Numbered from the stretch's first letter, positions 36,554 to 46,579 are shown. The stretch: 64,000 bases of DNA from Nostoc sp. JL34 (GCF_017114945.1 NZ_JABXKQ010000156.1:1-64000); one strand, 5' to 3'. A program made the numbers and translations. The notes: generated by a model not told the origin, from the sequence alone.

Positions 36554-36781
36554 CTACTTTTTTTCTTTAGCCGATTGACTTGCTGCCCGTTTGCGTTCTG
36601 TTTCTAGCGTCAGCAATTGGGCTAGGCGGTGGCGCAATTGTCGAAACTGGTGGGGCTTTTCTAGTTGTCTGGTGGCTTTTTGCAAGCGCAACTGAAATAG
36701 TTGTCTTTTGATCGCGACAATTTCATCAGAGAGCTTCTCGTCGCTTAATTCTCTAGCTTCTGAAATCTTGGGAAGAGGCAT
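36554..36781 (-). CDS. rpmC: Ribosomal protein L29
   Basis: A 75-residue two-helix protein at the exit tunnel. ARELSDEKLSDEIVAIKRQLFQLRLQKATRQLEKPHQF and the Arg-rich second helix fit the family. It starts three bases after the rplP stop. Confidence 0.95.
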   Translation of the reverse strand: MPLPKISEARELSDEKLSDEIVAIKRQLFQLRLQKATRQLEKPHQFRQLRHRLAQLLTLETERKRAASQSAKEKK

Positions 36782-36784
36782 AAG

Positions 36785-37210
36785 CTACTCCTGCTCCTGT
36801 GGTTGAGAGCGCACAATAAATTTAGTTTTGATGGGCAGTTTAAATGAAGCCAAACGCATAGCTTCACGGGCGATTTCTTCAGAAACCCCACCGATTTCAA
36901 ACAAAATTCGTCCTGGCTTGACTACAGCTACCCAAAACTCTGGATTACCTTTACCAGAACCCATCCGGGTTTCAGCAGGACGCATGGTTACAGGTTTATC
37001 AGGGAAAATCCGAATCCAGATTTGTCCACCCCGACGAATATAACGAGTCATTGCCCGACGGGAAGCCTCGATTTGACGCGAGGTAATCCAAGCAGGTTCT
37101 TGGGCTTGGAGTGCAAAATCACCGAAGTTGAGGGTACTACCACGGGTGGCTAGTCCTTCCATCCGTCCGCGCTGTTGCTTGCGGAATTTAGTTCTTCTAG
37201 GGCTTAACAT
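36785..37210 (-). CDS. rplP: Ribosomal protein L16
   Basis: A 141-residue protein shaping the A site of the large subunit. [24 protein letters not shown], then [23 protein letters not shown] near residues 67-89, are diagnostic. A 104-base gap with GGGGATTAGGGATTG-type repeats lies upstream. Confidence 0.96.
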   Translation of the reverse strand: MLSPRRTKFRKQQRGRMEGLATRGSTLNFGDFALQAQEPAWITSRQIEASRRAMTRYIRRGGQIWIRIFPDKPVTMRPAETRMGSGKGNPEFWVAVVKPGRILFEIGGVSEEIAREAMRLASFKLPIKTKFIVRSQPQEQE

Positions 37211-37212
37211 GA

Positions 37213-37313
37213 TTGGCTACTGGGTACTAGGTACTGGGGATTAGGGATTGGGAATTAGGGATTGGGGATTGAGAATTCTTACCCAGTCCCCAGTCCCCAT
37301 TCCCTAGTCCCCG
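37213..37313. repeat. GGGATTG heptamer repeats between rpsC and rplP
   Basis: GGGGATTAGGGATTGGGAAT-type units followed by inverse CCCAGTCCCCAGTCCCC, a third repeat family in the same operon. Confidence 0.8.
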
Positions 37314-37314
37314 T

Positions 37315-38094
37315 TTACCCTTCATTTGAGCGGTCTTCAAATTGCTGGCGACGACGTTGTTGTTGACGACGACGGGGTTCACGATCGCGATCACCACGAT
37401 CGCGGGGATCGCGGGTTGCGGGTGGTAGCGGAGCTGGTTCCTGTCCAGGAATAATTTCTCCTTTAAACACCCATACCTTGATACCCAAAATGCCGTAAAC
37501 AGTTTTTGCTGTGCAATAAGAGTAGTCAATGTCAGCCCGTAAGGTATGTAAAGGTACTCTACCTTCACGAGTCCACTCTGTCCGGGCAATTTCTGCACCG
37601 TTGAGCCGACCGCTGACCTGGATTTTAATTCCTTGCACACCAGCGCGTTGGGCACGCTGAATGGATTGTCGCACTACCCGCCGAAAGGAAACCCGACGTT
37701 CCAATTGTTGAGCAATGTATTCGGCAATTAGGTAGGCATCAGCATCAACTCGTTGGACTTCAACTACGTTAATGCGAATTTGGCGATTGCTACCCAACAG
37801 TCCTTGGAGTCCGGTACGTAAGGATTCAATGCCTTGACCACCACGACCTACTACTACGCCTGGTCTAGCTGTGCGTACTTCTAAGTCGATTTGGTCGGCT
37901 TTGCGCTCAATCCGTACTTCGGAAATTCCGGCGTTGTTTTGAGCCAGTCTACCCAGCTTTTGTTCTATGTATTGACGGAGTTTGTAGTCTTCTTGTAGAA
38001 GTTCTGGATAGCGATCAGGAACAGCAAACCAACGGGATTGATGTTCATGTGTAATACCCAGGCGAAAACCAACTGGATGAATCTTCTGTCCCAC
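37315..38094 (-). CDS. rpsC: Ribosomal protein S3
   Basis: A 259-residue small-subunit protein with mRNA helicase role. [24 protein letters not shown] and the KH-domain [20 protein letters not shown] near 78-97 are conserved. The C-terminal ~40 residues are an Arg/Asp/Gln-rich tail ([20 protein letters not shown]), longer and of lower complexity than in many bacteria, which makes it variable among cyanobacteria. Confidence 0.96.
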   Translation of the reverse strand: MGQKIHPVGFRLGITHEHQSRWFAVPDRYPELLQEDYKLRQYIEQKLGRLAQNNAGISEVRIERKADQIDLEVRTARPGVVVGRGGQGIESLRTGLQGLLGSNRQIRINVVEVQRVDADAYLIAEYIAQQLERRVSFRRVVRQSIQRAQRAGVQGIKIQVSGRLNGAEIARTEWTREGRVPLHTLRADIDYSYCTAKTVYGILGIKVWVFKGEIIPGQEPAPLPPATRDPRDRGDRDREPRRRQQQRRRQQFEDRSNEG

Positions 38095-38147
38095 GAATGC
38101 TTCCTCTAAAATTTCTTACTTTACGCAATTTATTCGTGTAAAAAAGC

Positions 38148-38504
38148 TTATTTTTCTGGGGCGGCTGCAACAGCCACAGTAATATGACACGTCGGCTTGC
38201 GAATTTGGTAAGCTCGACCTTGCGCCCTCGGCTGAAACCGCTTCAATGGCGGTCCTTGATCGGCATAAGCCTGAGTAATCACAAGTTGAGTCCGATCTAA
38301 CCCAGCGTTGTGTTCGGCATTGGCAGCAGCGCTTCTGAGAACCTTCAATATGGGATCAGTGGCGCGATAGGGCATGAATTCCAGGATGATTAACGCTTCT
38401 CGGTACGATCGCCCCCGGATTTGATCGAGTACCCGACGGACTTTGTAAGCCGAGATGCGGATAAAACGAGCGATCGCTTTTACTTCAGTAGTATCATTAG
38501 CCAT
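38148..38504 (-). CDS. rplV: Ribosomal protein L22
   Basis: A 118-residue protein lining the exit tunnel. [24 protein letters not shown] near residues 15-38 and the beta-hairpin region [25 protein letters not shown] are diagnostic. The ATG at 38504 is chosen because GGAG lies seven bases before it; the longer frame from a TTG would consume that binding site. A long composite repeat separates it from rpsS. Confidence 0.95.
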   Translation of the reverse strand: MANDTTEVKAIARFIRISAYKVRRVLDQIRGRSYREALIILEFMPYRATDPILKVLRSAAANAEHNAGLDRTQLVITQAYADQGPPLKRFQPRAQGRAYQIRKPTCHITVAVAAAPEK

Positions 38505-38520
38505 AATTTTCTCCAATTTT

Positions 38521-38698
38521 GTCCTTCGTCCTTTATCCTTTGTCCTTTGTCTTTTGTCGAAAGCTAATAACTAATGACCCTTCGGGTGACGCTCCTGCGT
38601 CGCTATCGCTTCGCTAACGCCAGTTGCTCATGCGGGAAACCCCCAAGACCGCACTGGCTCACCAATGACTAATGACAAATGATCAATGACTAATAACT
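38521..38698. repeat. Composite repeat inside the rpsS-rplV gap
   Basis: STRR heptamers (GTCCTTTGT) on one side and inverse TAATGAC units on the other enclose CCCTTCGGG, GCTATCGCTTCGCTAACGC and a 46-base module (38618-38663, starting CGCCAGTTGCTCATGCGGG and ending GCACTGGCTCACC). The same module, inverted and with two differences, is at 61327-61372. Confidence 0.85.
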
Positions 38699-38700
38699 AC

Positions 38701-38979
38701 CTACCTACCTGCTTTTTTGTCGCTTTTCCCATGACCCCTGTAGGTGCGTGTCGGGGCAAATTCACCCAACTTGTGTCCTACCATCTGTTCATTTACAAAA
38801 ACGGGAACGTGTTGGCGTCCGTTGTGAACAGCTATGGTATGACCTACCATTAGAGGCAAAATTGTCGAAGCTCGTGACCAAGTTTTAATAACTTCTTTTC
38901 TGTTATTGTCGTTGAGCTTTTCAATTTTCTTGAGGAGATGATCCGCAACGAAAGGACCTTTTTTTAGAGAACGACCCAT
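38701..38979 (-). CDS. rpsS: Ribosomal protein S19
   Basis: A 92-residue protein of the small-subunit head. [20 protein letters not shown] and the end [21 protein letters not shown] are diagnostic. It lies 142 bases after rplB, with GGAATTAGGATTTAGG-type repeats at about 38993-39030 and CTAAAAT repeats near 39090-39120 in that gap. Confidence 0.96.
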   Translation of the reverse strand: MGRSLKKGPFVADHLLKKIEKLNDNNRKEVIKTWSRASTILPLMVGHTIAVHNGRQHVPVFVNEQMVGHKLGEFAPTRTYRGHGKSDKKAGR

Positions 38980-39121
38980 AGTTCAATTTTGGAATTAGGA
39001 TTTAGGAATTAGGAATTAGAATTTCGGATTTTGGATAGTTAGGTGTCTGGTCAAGTTTCACAAATTTTCAATGTTCACAAGCAGACCCCAATCTAAAATC
39101 CAAAATCTAAAATCTAAAATT

Positions 39122-39985
39122 CTATGATTCACGACCACCGCGACCGCGTTTAGAAGACTTCCGGCGACGACGCACAATCAACTTGCTGCTAAGTTTCTTG
39201 CGATTGCGTGTCTTCGCACCCAATGTGGGTTTACCCCAAGGTGTAACAGGCCCCGATCTACCGATAGGCGCTCTACCTTCACCACCTCCATGTGGGTGAT
39301 CCACTGGGTTCATGACGCTACCTCTAACCTTAGGACGGCGACCTTTCCAGCGATTTCGTCCGGCTTTACCTGCACTCAGGTTTCTTGCATCGGTGTTGCC
39401 TACTTGCCCAATGGTGGCGTAGCATTCGCGTCGAATCAAGCGGACTTCTCCTGAAGGCAACTTAAGAGTTACGTAATTACCTTCTTTTGCCACAACTTGG
39501 GCGCTAGCACCAGCAGCACGGACAATTTGACCACCTTTACCAGGTGTAAATTCTACGTTGTGAACACTAGTACCTAAGGGAATCTTCCAGAGCGGTAAAG
39601 CATTACCATCTTCAAAGGGAGAATCAGGCCCAGAAACAATTATTGTTCCAACTTTCAACCCGTTGGGGTGAAGGATGTACCGTTTTTCGCCGTCTTGGTA
39701 ATACAAAAGGGCAATTCTGGCATTGCGGTTAGGATCGTATTCAATTGCTGCGACTTTGGCAGGAATATTATGTTTATCCCTTTTAAAATCGATGATCCGG
39801 TAAAGCTGTTTGTGTCCGCCGCCCCGGCGACGACTAGTAATCCGTCCGTGATTATTCCGACCTTTGGCGCGATGCTTCGAGGTTGTTAAGGATTTTTCTG
39901 GCTCGGTTCTGGTAATTTCCGCAAAGTCAGAGATCGTAACTTGGCGAGTGCTGGGGGTATAAGGGCGATAAGAACGAGTACCCAT
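39122..39985 (-). CDS. rplB: Ribosomal protein L2
   Basis: A 287-residue protein essential for peptidyl transfer. The core shows [18 protein letters not shown] near 54-71 and the C-terminal [22 protein letters not shown] near 222-243, the strongly conserved block near the catalytic centre. It follows rplW by 85 bases of repeat. Confidence 0.97.
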   Translation of the reverse strand: MGTRSYRPYTPSTRQVTISDFAEITRTEPEKSLTTSKHRAKGRNNHGRITSRRRGGGHKQLYRIIDFKRDKHNIPAKVAAIEYDPNRNARIALLYYQDGEKRYILHPNGLKVGTIIVSGPDSPFEDGNALPLWKIPLGTSVHNVEFTPGKGGQIVRAAGASAQVVAKEGNYVTLKLPSGEVRLIRRECYATIGQVGNTDARNLSAGKAGRNRWKGRRPKVRGSVMNPVDHPHGGGEGRAPIGRSGPVTPWGKPTLGAKTRNRKKLSSKLIVRRRRKSSKRGRGGRES

Positions 39986-39990
39986 ATTTT

Positions 39991-40064
39991 TAAGTGCTGA
40001 GTGCTGAGTGCTGAGTTTTAAGTTTTAAGTTTTGAGTTCAGTAACTCCTAACTCCTAACTCACA
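39991..40064. repeat. Heptamer repeat between rplW and rplB
   Basis: AGTGCTG units, then AAGTTTT units, then the inverse CTCCTAACTCCTAACTC, so the tract can fold. Confidence 0.8.
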
Positions 40065-40070
40065 ACTTTT

Positions 40071-40385
40071 TTAGACTTCTGGGAATAGAACTTGTCTAAT
40101 CTTGTCTTCATCCCCAGGTGCGACGGTGACAATGGCTCGCTTATATTGGGGCTTATAACCAATAAATTTACCAACACGGCGCTTTTTACGCGGTGGTAGG
40201 ATGGTGTTGACTTTTACAACCTTGACCTGAAATAAATCTTCGATCGCAGCCTTAATTTCTGGCTTTGATGCCTTGGGAATTACTTCAAAGGTGTACTTGT
40301 TTTGCTCCATCAAGATGGTCGCTTTTTCGGTGACGATTGGGCGACGCACTAAGTCGGCAAGATCACGGGGGTCAAAGCTAGGCAC
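40071..40385 (-). CDS. rplW: Ribosomal protein L23
   Basis: A 104-residue protein at the tunnel exit where signal recognition particle and trigger factor dock. [22 protein letters not shown] and [30 protein letters not shown] are diagnostic. It overlaps rplD by eight bases. Confidence 0.96.
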   Translation of the reverse strand: MPSFDPRDLADLVRRPIVTEKATILMEQNKYTFEVIPKASKPEIKAAIEDLFQVKVVKVNTILPPRKKRRVGKFIGYKPQYKRAIVTVAPGDEDKIRQVLFPEV

Positions 40386-41016
40386 TGTAGACCTCCTGAA
40401 TTTTTTCTAGGGCTGATGCCGTAACTACAATCTTGTCAGCGTGCAGTAAATCAAAAACATTTAGCTGGTCAGCTGCAATTAGTTTTAAATTTTCAATGTT
40501 GCGGGCTGACAGATAAACGTTATCTGTATCCGCAATCTCAGACAAAATTAACAGTGCCTTACTTTCTGGTACTACTCCCCAACGGGCAAGCGCTGCCACT
40601 AATTCTTTAGTCTTGGGGCGAGATAGCTCAGTGCTAAATTCTTCTACTACGATCAAGTCGTCAATGCGGCTGACAAATGCTGTCCGCAGTGCCAAACGTC
40701 GCTCTTTGCGGTTCAATTTAAGGTTGAAGTCTCTGGGTTTTGGCCCAAAGATCACACCACCACCACGCCACAATGGTGAACGAATAGACCCTGCACGAGC
40801 GCGACCAGTACCTTTTTGTCGCCAAGGTTTCCGACCGCCACCTCTGACTTCAGCACGAGTTTTTGTGCTGGCATTTCCTTGACGAGCATTGGTCAATTGC
40901 CGTACTAAGGCGCGATGCACAATATGAGACGCTGTTTGTTCCTTGGCAACGCGCAACTCGAAGGTCGTCTCGCCGACCTGTTCTCCTTGCCAATTTTTAA
41001 CTACGCTTTCAACCAT
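40378..41016 (-). CDS. rplD: Ribosomal protein L4
   Basis: A 212-residue protein with a tunnel-reaching loop ([36 protein letters not shown]). The chosen start is the ATG at 41016 ([15 protein letters not shown]); the frame stays open ten codons upstream only because a STRR tract is translatable there ([10 protein letters not shown]). In some bacteria L4 represses its own operon. It overlaps rplW by eight bases. Confidence 0.95.
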   Translation of the reverse strand: MVESVVKNWQGEQVGETTFELRVAKEQTASHIVHRALVRQLTNARQGNASTKTRAEVRGGGRKPWRQKGTGRARAGSIRSPLWRGGGVIFGPKPRDFNLKLNRKERRLALRTAFVSRIDDLIVVEEFSTELSRPKTKELVAALARWGVVPESKALLILSEIADTDNVYLSARNIENLKLIAADQLNVFDLLHADKIVVTASALEKIQEVYSA

Positions 41017-41027
41017 TTTTGTTATCT

Positions 41028-41121
41028 GTCCTTTGTCCTTTGTCATTGGTCATTTGTCTTTTATCACTTGTCCTTAGCCAATGACTTTTGACTAATGACT
41101 TTTGACTAATGACTTTTGACT
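41028..41121. repeat. STRR tract between rplC and rplD
   Basis: GTCCTTTGT, GTCATTGGT and inverse TTTTGACTAATGAC units. Its right end reaches the rplC stop codon. Confidence 0.85.
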
Positions 41122-41752
41122 ATCCCACTATTTTTGCAGGCACAACACTGACGAGAGCGCCTGGTTTACCAGGAATAGCTCCCTTAATTAGTAATAAGTT
41201 GCGTTCTGGGTCAACTCGCACTATGGTCAACTTGCGGATTGTGATGCGTTTTCCACCTAAACGACCTGCCATCCGCTTACCTGGATAGACACGACCTGGT
41301 GTTGTACCAGCACCGATTGAACCGGGCGCTCTGTGGTTTTTAGAACCGTGTGACATTGGCCCGCGAGCAAAGTTGTTGCGCTTCTGGTTTCCCGCAAAGC
41401 CGCGACCGATGCTTGTGCCGACTACATCGACAATTTGACCTGCGCTAAAAATATCTGCTTTAATCTGTTGACCTAAAGCATAATCACTAGAGCTATCGGT
41501 GTGATATTCATTTAAATGACGCAATGCTGGGGCAGATGATTTAGCTAAATGACCCAGTAGTGGTCTGTTAAGTGCCTTTGGTTTGACTTCGCCATAACCA
41601 ACTTGAATGGCAAAGTAACCGTCGGTTTGTTTCGTTTTAACTTGTGTAACGGTGCATGGCCCTGCTTGAATGACAGTCACAGGAATAGCTACTCCTGCTT
41701 CGTCAAATATTTGGGTCATGCCCAGCTTGGTGCCGAGAATACCTACAGACAC
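41120..41752 (-). CDS. rplC: Ribosomal protein L3, first gene of the cluster
   Basis: A 210-residue protein close to the peptidyl transferase centre. [20 protein letters not shown] starts it, and [31 protein letters not shown] is the conserved central block. GTG is the start codon, with AAAGGAGAA upstream. rpsJ, which precedes rplC in E. coli, is not here, as expected for cyanobacteria. The main operon promoter should lie in the 967-base gap upstream. Confidence 0.96.
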   Translation of the reverse strand: MSVGILGTKLGMTQIFDEAGVAIPVTVIQAGPCTVTQVKTKQTDGYFAIQVGYGEVKPKALNRPLLGHLAKSSAPALRHLNEYHTDSSSDYALGQQIKADIFSAGQIVDVVGTSIGRGFAGNQKRNNFARGPMSHGSKNHRAPGSIGAGTTPGRVYPGKRMAGRLGGKRITIRKLTIVRVDPERNLLLIKGAIPGKPGALVSVVPAKIVG

Positions 41753-42719
41753 AGTAACTGGTTCTCCTTTCTACTTGCTGACCTTGGAATTGGACTCTAG
41801 AGGACACGCTTTGTACGCATCAGTTTAGGCTGGATTAGCCTGCGAATTTTGGAATGGCTTATTTACATAAACCGCTCCAAAAGCTTTCGGACACAACAAA
41901 CCGTGTCCGTACTGCTTGGTGAATCTGTTTAGCTTCACTCACTAGATCACCAGAACAGCCACAAGTCCCTTCCCATTGGGAAGGAGTAACTTCTGGAATC
42001 AATGCAAGGCGCTACAGCTTTTAGCTGTGTGCAGCAATGCTTTCGTCCAAGCAATTGCTCTGGCACTTTCTGGAGGCAGCGCTGTCGGCGGGTTTTCCGA
42101 TTTGTACACGCCCGAAGGGCGGCTTCCCGGAGATTGGCTACTGCCGTGTTGCAGTTGGACTTAAGCAGTTTTTACCACCCAGTATCCGTTAACTGAGACT
42201 GACGTAATGCCATGAAACCAACATTGCTGCTCAGTTTTACTTCCTTAAACACCTTAAACTATTGTTTAAGACTTTGCCTACTTTTTCAGAGGGGCAGGAG
42301 TAAACTTACCTTGGAGCCTACATAAGCTCCAATGTTGACCTGAAAGCTTTCTTAGTTTACCAGTCTATGATCAATCTGAGTTAGATAATCCAATTTTGGA
42401 TTAAGTCATTAGTTTTTGATGCTAACACTACTTCAGAATGACAGTAAAAAGTTAACTTATTTGCGTGTTTGGTCACAATCTAATAATATAAATTATTTAT
42501 TTATGTTTGTCTAGTAGTTTATAGAGTTATTTTTGGAGAGTGGGGAAGAAGCAAGGGAGTAGGGCGCAGGTGGCAAAGGGGAGAATAAAGAATTACCTCT
42601 TTCCCCTTTGCTCCCTGCTCCCTACCCCTCTGCCTCTTTTCAATGCCCAAAAAAATGCTTTTAATCTATCGGTTCAGGGTAAATAATAGAGATATCTAAG
42701 TGGGATAAGACGAAAATCT
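41753..42719. promoter_or_regulatory. 967-bp leader/promoter region of the ribosomal cluster
   Basis: Divergent gap between rplC (minus) and ndhN (plus). Near rplC it holds three compact hairpins: CGGACAC/GTGTCCG (41888-41909), CCTTCCC/GGGAAGG (41968-41984) and ACAGCT/AGCTGT (42014-42028). Such a structured leader may serve feedback by a ribosomal protein. The ndhN half is AT-rich, with a purine/pyrimidine inverted repeat of GGGAGTAGGG type at about 42536-42640. No gene supported. Confidence 0.5.
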
Positions 42720-43196
42720 ATGGCACTAATTACCACTGGCAATGGTTTAATCCGCGATTTGGAAAAATTTGGCGCTCTTGGAGTGTATGTACCTCTAGAA
42801 GGGGGTTATGAAGGTCGATATCAGCGCCGATTACGTGCAGCTGGCTATACCACCCTCCACATTACTGCTAAAGGACTGGGTGATGTAGCTGCGTATCTCA
42901 CAAGAATTCATGGAGTCAGACCTCCTCATCTTGGGAAAAAAAGCACTGGTAGTGGTGCAGCAGTGGGTCAGGTGTACTATCTGCCGCCAATTCTGAATTC
43001 TCATCTAGAACAACTACCACCAAAGTCAAAAGGGCTAGTCTTGTGGATTATTGAAGGGCATATTCTTTCCAATGAGGAAGTTGAGTATTTAACGAATTTG
43101 CCTCAGCTAGAACCACGAGTGAAAGTAGTCATGGAGAGAGGTGGCGATCGCACTTTCCGTTGGACTTCTCTAGAAAAAACTCTGTTAGCTAGTTAG
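42720..43196 (+). CDS. ndhN: NAD(P)H-quinone oxidoreductase (NDH-1) subunit N
   Basis: NdhN is a peripheral subunit specific to cyanobacterial and chloroplast NDH-1, which takes electrons from ferredoxin into the plastoquinone pool for cyclic flow and respiration. The whole 158-residue sequence fits, including LIRDLEKFGALGVYVPLEGGYEGRYQRRLRAAGY at residues 9-42 and VYYLPPILNSHLEQLPPKSKGLVLWIIEGHIL near 93-124. It is a single gene, ending before a small STRR tract (43199-43245). Confidence 0.95.
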   Translation: MALITTGNGLIRDLEKFGALGVYVPLEGGYEGRYQRRLRAAGYTTLHITAKGLGDVAAYLTRIHGVRPPHLGKKSTGSGAAVGQVYYLPPILNSHLEQLPPKSKGLVLWIIEGHILSNEEVEYLTNLPQLEPRVKVVMERGGDRTFRWTSLEKTLLAS

Positions 43197-43198
43197 TT

Positions 43199-43245
43199 CT
43201 TTGTCATTAGTCATTAGTCATTTGTTTATGACTAATGACTCAATT
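43199..43245. repeat. STRR tract after ndhN
   Basis: GTCATTAGT heptamers and inverse ATGACTAATGACTC; may end the ndhN and RND transcripts, which converge here. Confidence 0.75.
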
Positions 43246-43261
43246 CAATCAGCAATGCTCA

Positions 43262-46200
43262 TTAGCTGATAAGTTTTTTTGTAAATCCACGTAACCGGAT
43301 TAACACTGGCTTTGCCCAATTTCCACCTAGCAAATCGTGCAGCAGAATATAAAAACAGGGGATGATAAACAACGTCAACATTGTTGCGATCGCCATCCCA
43401 AAGAAAACTACAATCCCTAAAGGCTGCAAAAACTCAGAACCTTCGCCAATACCCAATGCCAAAGGAAACAATCCCAAGATAGTGGTGACTGTGGTCATGA
43501 TAATTGGGCGCAAGCGTTGAGGAGCAGCTTTCATAATCGCAATTTGGCGACTACAACCAACTTCATCCCGAATTTGGTTTGCTAGTTCTACCATGAGAAT
43601 CCCTGCGTTCACCACAATTCCCACCAGCAGTACGACACCAACAATTACAGTTGCGCCAATTGCAGTATGGGTAATGTAAAGTCCAAAAATTCCCCCAGCT
43701 AAGGCTAGTGGTACGGTGAACATAATTACCAATGGGTCAATCAGCGAATTGTATTGTACCGCCATAACTACAAAGATTAAGAACGTTGCCAACGCCCCCA
43801 AAGTTTTTAAAGCATCTTGAAGTTGCTGATTAGTTTCTTGGGCAGAACTAGGCACAATTGAAACACCATCAGGTAAGTCTACATCTTTGAGTACCTCGTT
43901 TACTTCTGCGATCGCTTCACCAAGACTAGCTCCCTCGCTGAGATTTCCTGCGACAATAAAAGCTTGGCGCTGATTAATCCGTTGCACCTCACCAGGCGCT
44001 TGACCTTCTTGAATGTTCGCCACATCCGAAAGCCGGATTAGTTGATTGTTTTCTGTAAATAGCGGTAATTGCTCTAGCTGAGAAGGACGCTGAATTGCTT
44101 CTTTATTTAGCTGCACCCGCACATCAACTAAACGATTACCGCGTTGAATTTGCGTGGGAACTGAACCTTCAATTGCTGTTTGAACTGTTGCACCAATTTG
44201 TCCGGCGCTCAACCCTAAAGCTGAAACCCGTTCCCAGTCGGGGCGAATTTGAATTTCCGGTTGTCGGGGGTCGGCATCTGGTCGGAATGTCGCTAATTTT
44301 GCCCTTTCCTGCAATGCTTGCAGCACTTGGGCCCCTGCTTGCGTTAAGTTTTCTTCATTCTCACCTTGCAGAATCACGTCAACTTCTGACCCTTGCACTG
44401 GAGAATTACTCAAGATTAAACCCCGCACCTGGCCAGGATTGAGACGCAGTAGAATTCCGGCTAAGTTGAGTTTGTTAAATTCTTGAGTTACTTTTTTGAC
44501 GAAAGCTTCGACATCCGTGCCTGGTTTCAGATTGATGGTGCTACTGGCACGTAAAGGATTTTCTGTAGTATTGCTGCCAAATAAATTACCACCCACAGTT
44601 GTGAAAGCAGACTCGGTTTCTGGTTGTTTAAGCAAAATGTCATCGACAATTTGCATAACTTTTTCAGAAGTTGCTAAAGGTGTACCAGGAGGAAACTGCG
44701 CTCTCAAGTTAGCTTGACCAGTACTGATGCGGGGTAAAATTTCTTGGGGAATTTGACCAAACATAAAGAAGCTACTGCCGCCTAAAATTAGCAAAGCAGC
44801 GGTCACTACGAGAAGCCGATAGCGTAAAACTTTGGTTAAGAAGTTTCCGTATCCGCGTGTCGCATCTTCAAATCGGTGATTAAACTGCCTAAGCAGCCAA
44901 AATTCGCTGATCCGACTAGACCAGCGAATTCCCAAGAGTCGGGAAGACAGCATCGGCACTATTGTAATTGCAACGACAAGGGAGGCTGCGACTGCGAAGC
45001 TAATTGTCAGAATCAGTTCATTAAATAGCAGTGCAATAAAGCCGCCAATTAAGAGAAATGGCACTACAGAAACTAAGTTGGCACCTGTAGCAGCAACTAA
45101 AGCAGATTCTACTTCTTGAGAAGCTGCGATCGCACTGTCAATAAAGAATTTTTTATTGAGGTTTCTCCCTCTTGCCTCTTCTCCCCCTTTCTCTTTGTCC
45201 ATCTCTCTCTGATTGGGAGTCATGCCTGCTTTTTCAGAAATGTTCTCTAAGATCACAACCGATGTGTCAATTGCTTGGCCGACTCCTAATGTCAGACCTG
45301 CCAAACTAAAAACATTCAAGGTCAAACCAAAGATTTTCATCAAAGCGATCGCCGCTAGAGTACACAGCGGAATCGTCAAACTGATAATAAATGTTTGCCT
45401 GAAAGATCCCAAAAATAACAATACTGCTGCTGCTGCTAACAATGCCCCAGAAATCCCCGAAAAGATGACATCATTTAAAGAATTGCGGATGAAGACAGAT
45501 TCATCTGTGGTGGGACTCAAAGTCATGTCTGCTGGAATTAAACCCGATTGCCGTAATTGTTCAATTCGCCGCTTAACAGCATCTACAACTGTGATTGTAT
45601 TGGCCTCAGGCTGCTTTTGAATCGAAAATTTCACCGCAGGCTGACGGTTGAGGTAAACAAATACTCGTTGTTCTTCTGTATCGTCAATTACCTCTGCAAA
45701 GTCTCGCAAATAAACGCGGCGGGAAGGTGTAGGTGTAGGTGTAGTAGTGGTACTGGTAGTGGTATTACTACTATTAGTGGTATTAGCACTAGCAGGAGAA
45801 GAAACTTCCAAGGAAAGGTTTTCAATTTCTTTGGCATTTTGGAAGCGTCCGACAGTGCGAGTCAATGGCTCAGAATTTTGCCCCAGAATCCGACCACCAG
45901 AAGTATCTTGGTTACGGGCTGTTAATTCGTCTAAGACATCATTTAACCCCACACCCAAAGCTTGCAATCGGTTTAAGTCAACAAGCACTCGGACTTCTTC
46001 CTCTGCACCGCCAGATACGTCAACTGAGGCGACTCCTGGCACGACACTGAGTTCCCGGTTCAACTCTTCATCAGCAAATACCCGTAAATCTTTCCCTTGC
46101 AACGAAGCAGATGTCAGCGCCAATTCATAAACTGGCAATTGAGAGGGATCGACTTTGAATAAGCGCGGCTCCTCTATCGTATCTGGCAGTTGTCCTCGCC

Positions 46201-46579
46201 CTCGGTTAAAAGCAGCAGTAGCATCGTTTAAGGCTTGGTCAATATCGCCTCCTGGTTGGAAGTATAAATCGAGGCTTACCTGTCCCTCACGAGTCCGGGA
46301 AAAAACTTGTACTACATTCTCGGTTGCTGCTAAGGCTTCTTCTAAGGGTCTGGTGATTTCATCTACTGCTACTTCTGGGGAAATACCAGGGGCTTCTAGC
46401 CGAACCCCAATTCGGGGATAGGTAATCGACGGTAGAAGATCGACTTGGATCGTTGTGAGAAAAAATACCCCAATGACAATTACTGCCACAGTGAGCATGA
46501 GTGTGCCAATGTGTTGGCGAATAGCGATCGCACTGAGGCTAAATCCACCATTGCCATTATGATTATTTACCTGTTGCAT
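43262..46579 (-). CDS. RND efflux permease (HAE1/AcrB type) with two low-complexity inserts
   Basis: A 1105-residue proton-driven inner-membrane pump. The first helix (IGTLMLTVAVIVIGVFFL), the periplasmic PGISPEVAVDEITRPLEEAL and the helix-4 stretch GLTLGVGQAIDTSVVILENI with the proton-relay acidic residue are in place, as is the second half starting RYRLLVVTAALLIL. Two inserts are unusual: a Ser/Thr/Pro tract at about 256-286 (NTTNSSNTTTSTTTTPTPTP) and a charged stretch at about 450-475 (REMDKEKGGEEARGRN) in the cytoplasmic loop after helix 4. The adaptor gene lies upstream, 74 bases away. Substrate is unknown; no TolC gene in view. Confidence 0.9.
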   Translation of the reverse strand: MQQVNNHNGNGGFSLSAIAIRQHIGTLMLTVAVIVIGVFFLTTIQVDLLPSITYPRIGVRLEAPGISPEVAVDEITRPLEEALAATENVVQVFSRTREGQVSLDLYFQPGGDIDQALNDATAAFNRGRGQLPDTIEEPRLFKVDPSQLPVYELALTSASLQGKDLRVFADEELNRELSVVPGVASVDVSGGAEEEVRVLVDLNRLQALGVGLNDVLDELTARNQDTSGGRILGQNSEPLTRTVGRFQNAKEIENLSLEVSSPASANTTNSSNTTTSTTTTPTPTPSRRVYLRDFAEVIDDTEEQRVFVYLNRQPAVKFSIQKQPEANTITVVDAVKRRIEQLRQSGLIPADMTLSPTTDESVFIRNSLNDVIFSGISGALLAAAAVLLFLGSFRQTFIISLTIPLCTLAAIALMKIFGLTLNVFSLAGLTLGVGQAIDTSVVILENISEKAGMTPNQREMDKEKGGEEARGRNLNKKFFIDSAIAASQEVESALVAATGANLVSVVPFLLIGGFIALLFNELILTISFAVAASLVVAITIVPMLSSRLLGIRWSSRISEFWLLRQFNHRFEDATRGYGNFLTKVLRYRLLVVTAALLILGGSSFFMFGQIPQEILPRISTGQANLRAQFPPGTPLATSEKVMQIVDDILLKQPETESAFTTVGGNLFGSNTTENPLRASSTINLKPGTDVEAFVKKVTQEFNKLNLAGILLRLNPGQVRGLILSNSPVQGSEVDVILQGENEENLTQAGAQVLQALQERAKLATFRPDADPRQPEIQIRPDWERVSALGLSAGQIGATVQTAIEGSVPTQIQRGNRLVDVRVQLNKEAIQRPSQLEQLPLFTENNQLIRLSDVANIQEGQAPGEVQRINQRQAFIVAGNLSEGASLGEAIAEVNEVLKDVDLPDGVSIVPSSAQETNQQLQDALKTLGALATFLIFVVMAVQYNSLIDPLVIMFTVPLALAGGIFGLYITHTAIGATVIVGVVLLVGIVVNAGILMVELANQIRDEVGCSRQIAIMKAAPQRLRPIIMTTVTTILGLFPLALGIGEGSEFLQPLGIVVFFGMAIATMLTLFIIPCFYILLHDLLGGNWAKPVLIRLRGFTKKLIS

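Noticed and set aside
29500-36600. Plus-strand frames opposite ribosomal protein genes
   Set aside because: Antisense to well-identified essential genes, no ribosome-binding sites or family matches.
41976-42196. Overlapping plus-strand frames of about 62 codons upstream of ndhN
   Set aside because: They coincide with hairpins and repeat-like GGCTTCCCGG sequence, end far before ndhN, and show no protein-like pattern.
43262-46579. Several plus-strand frames of 70-135 codons opposite the RND permease gene
   Set aside because: They are antisense shadows of a strongly conserved pump; their products are low-complexity Ser/Arg/Pro sequences.
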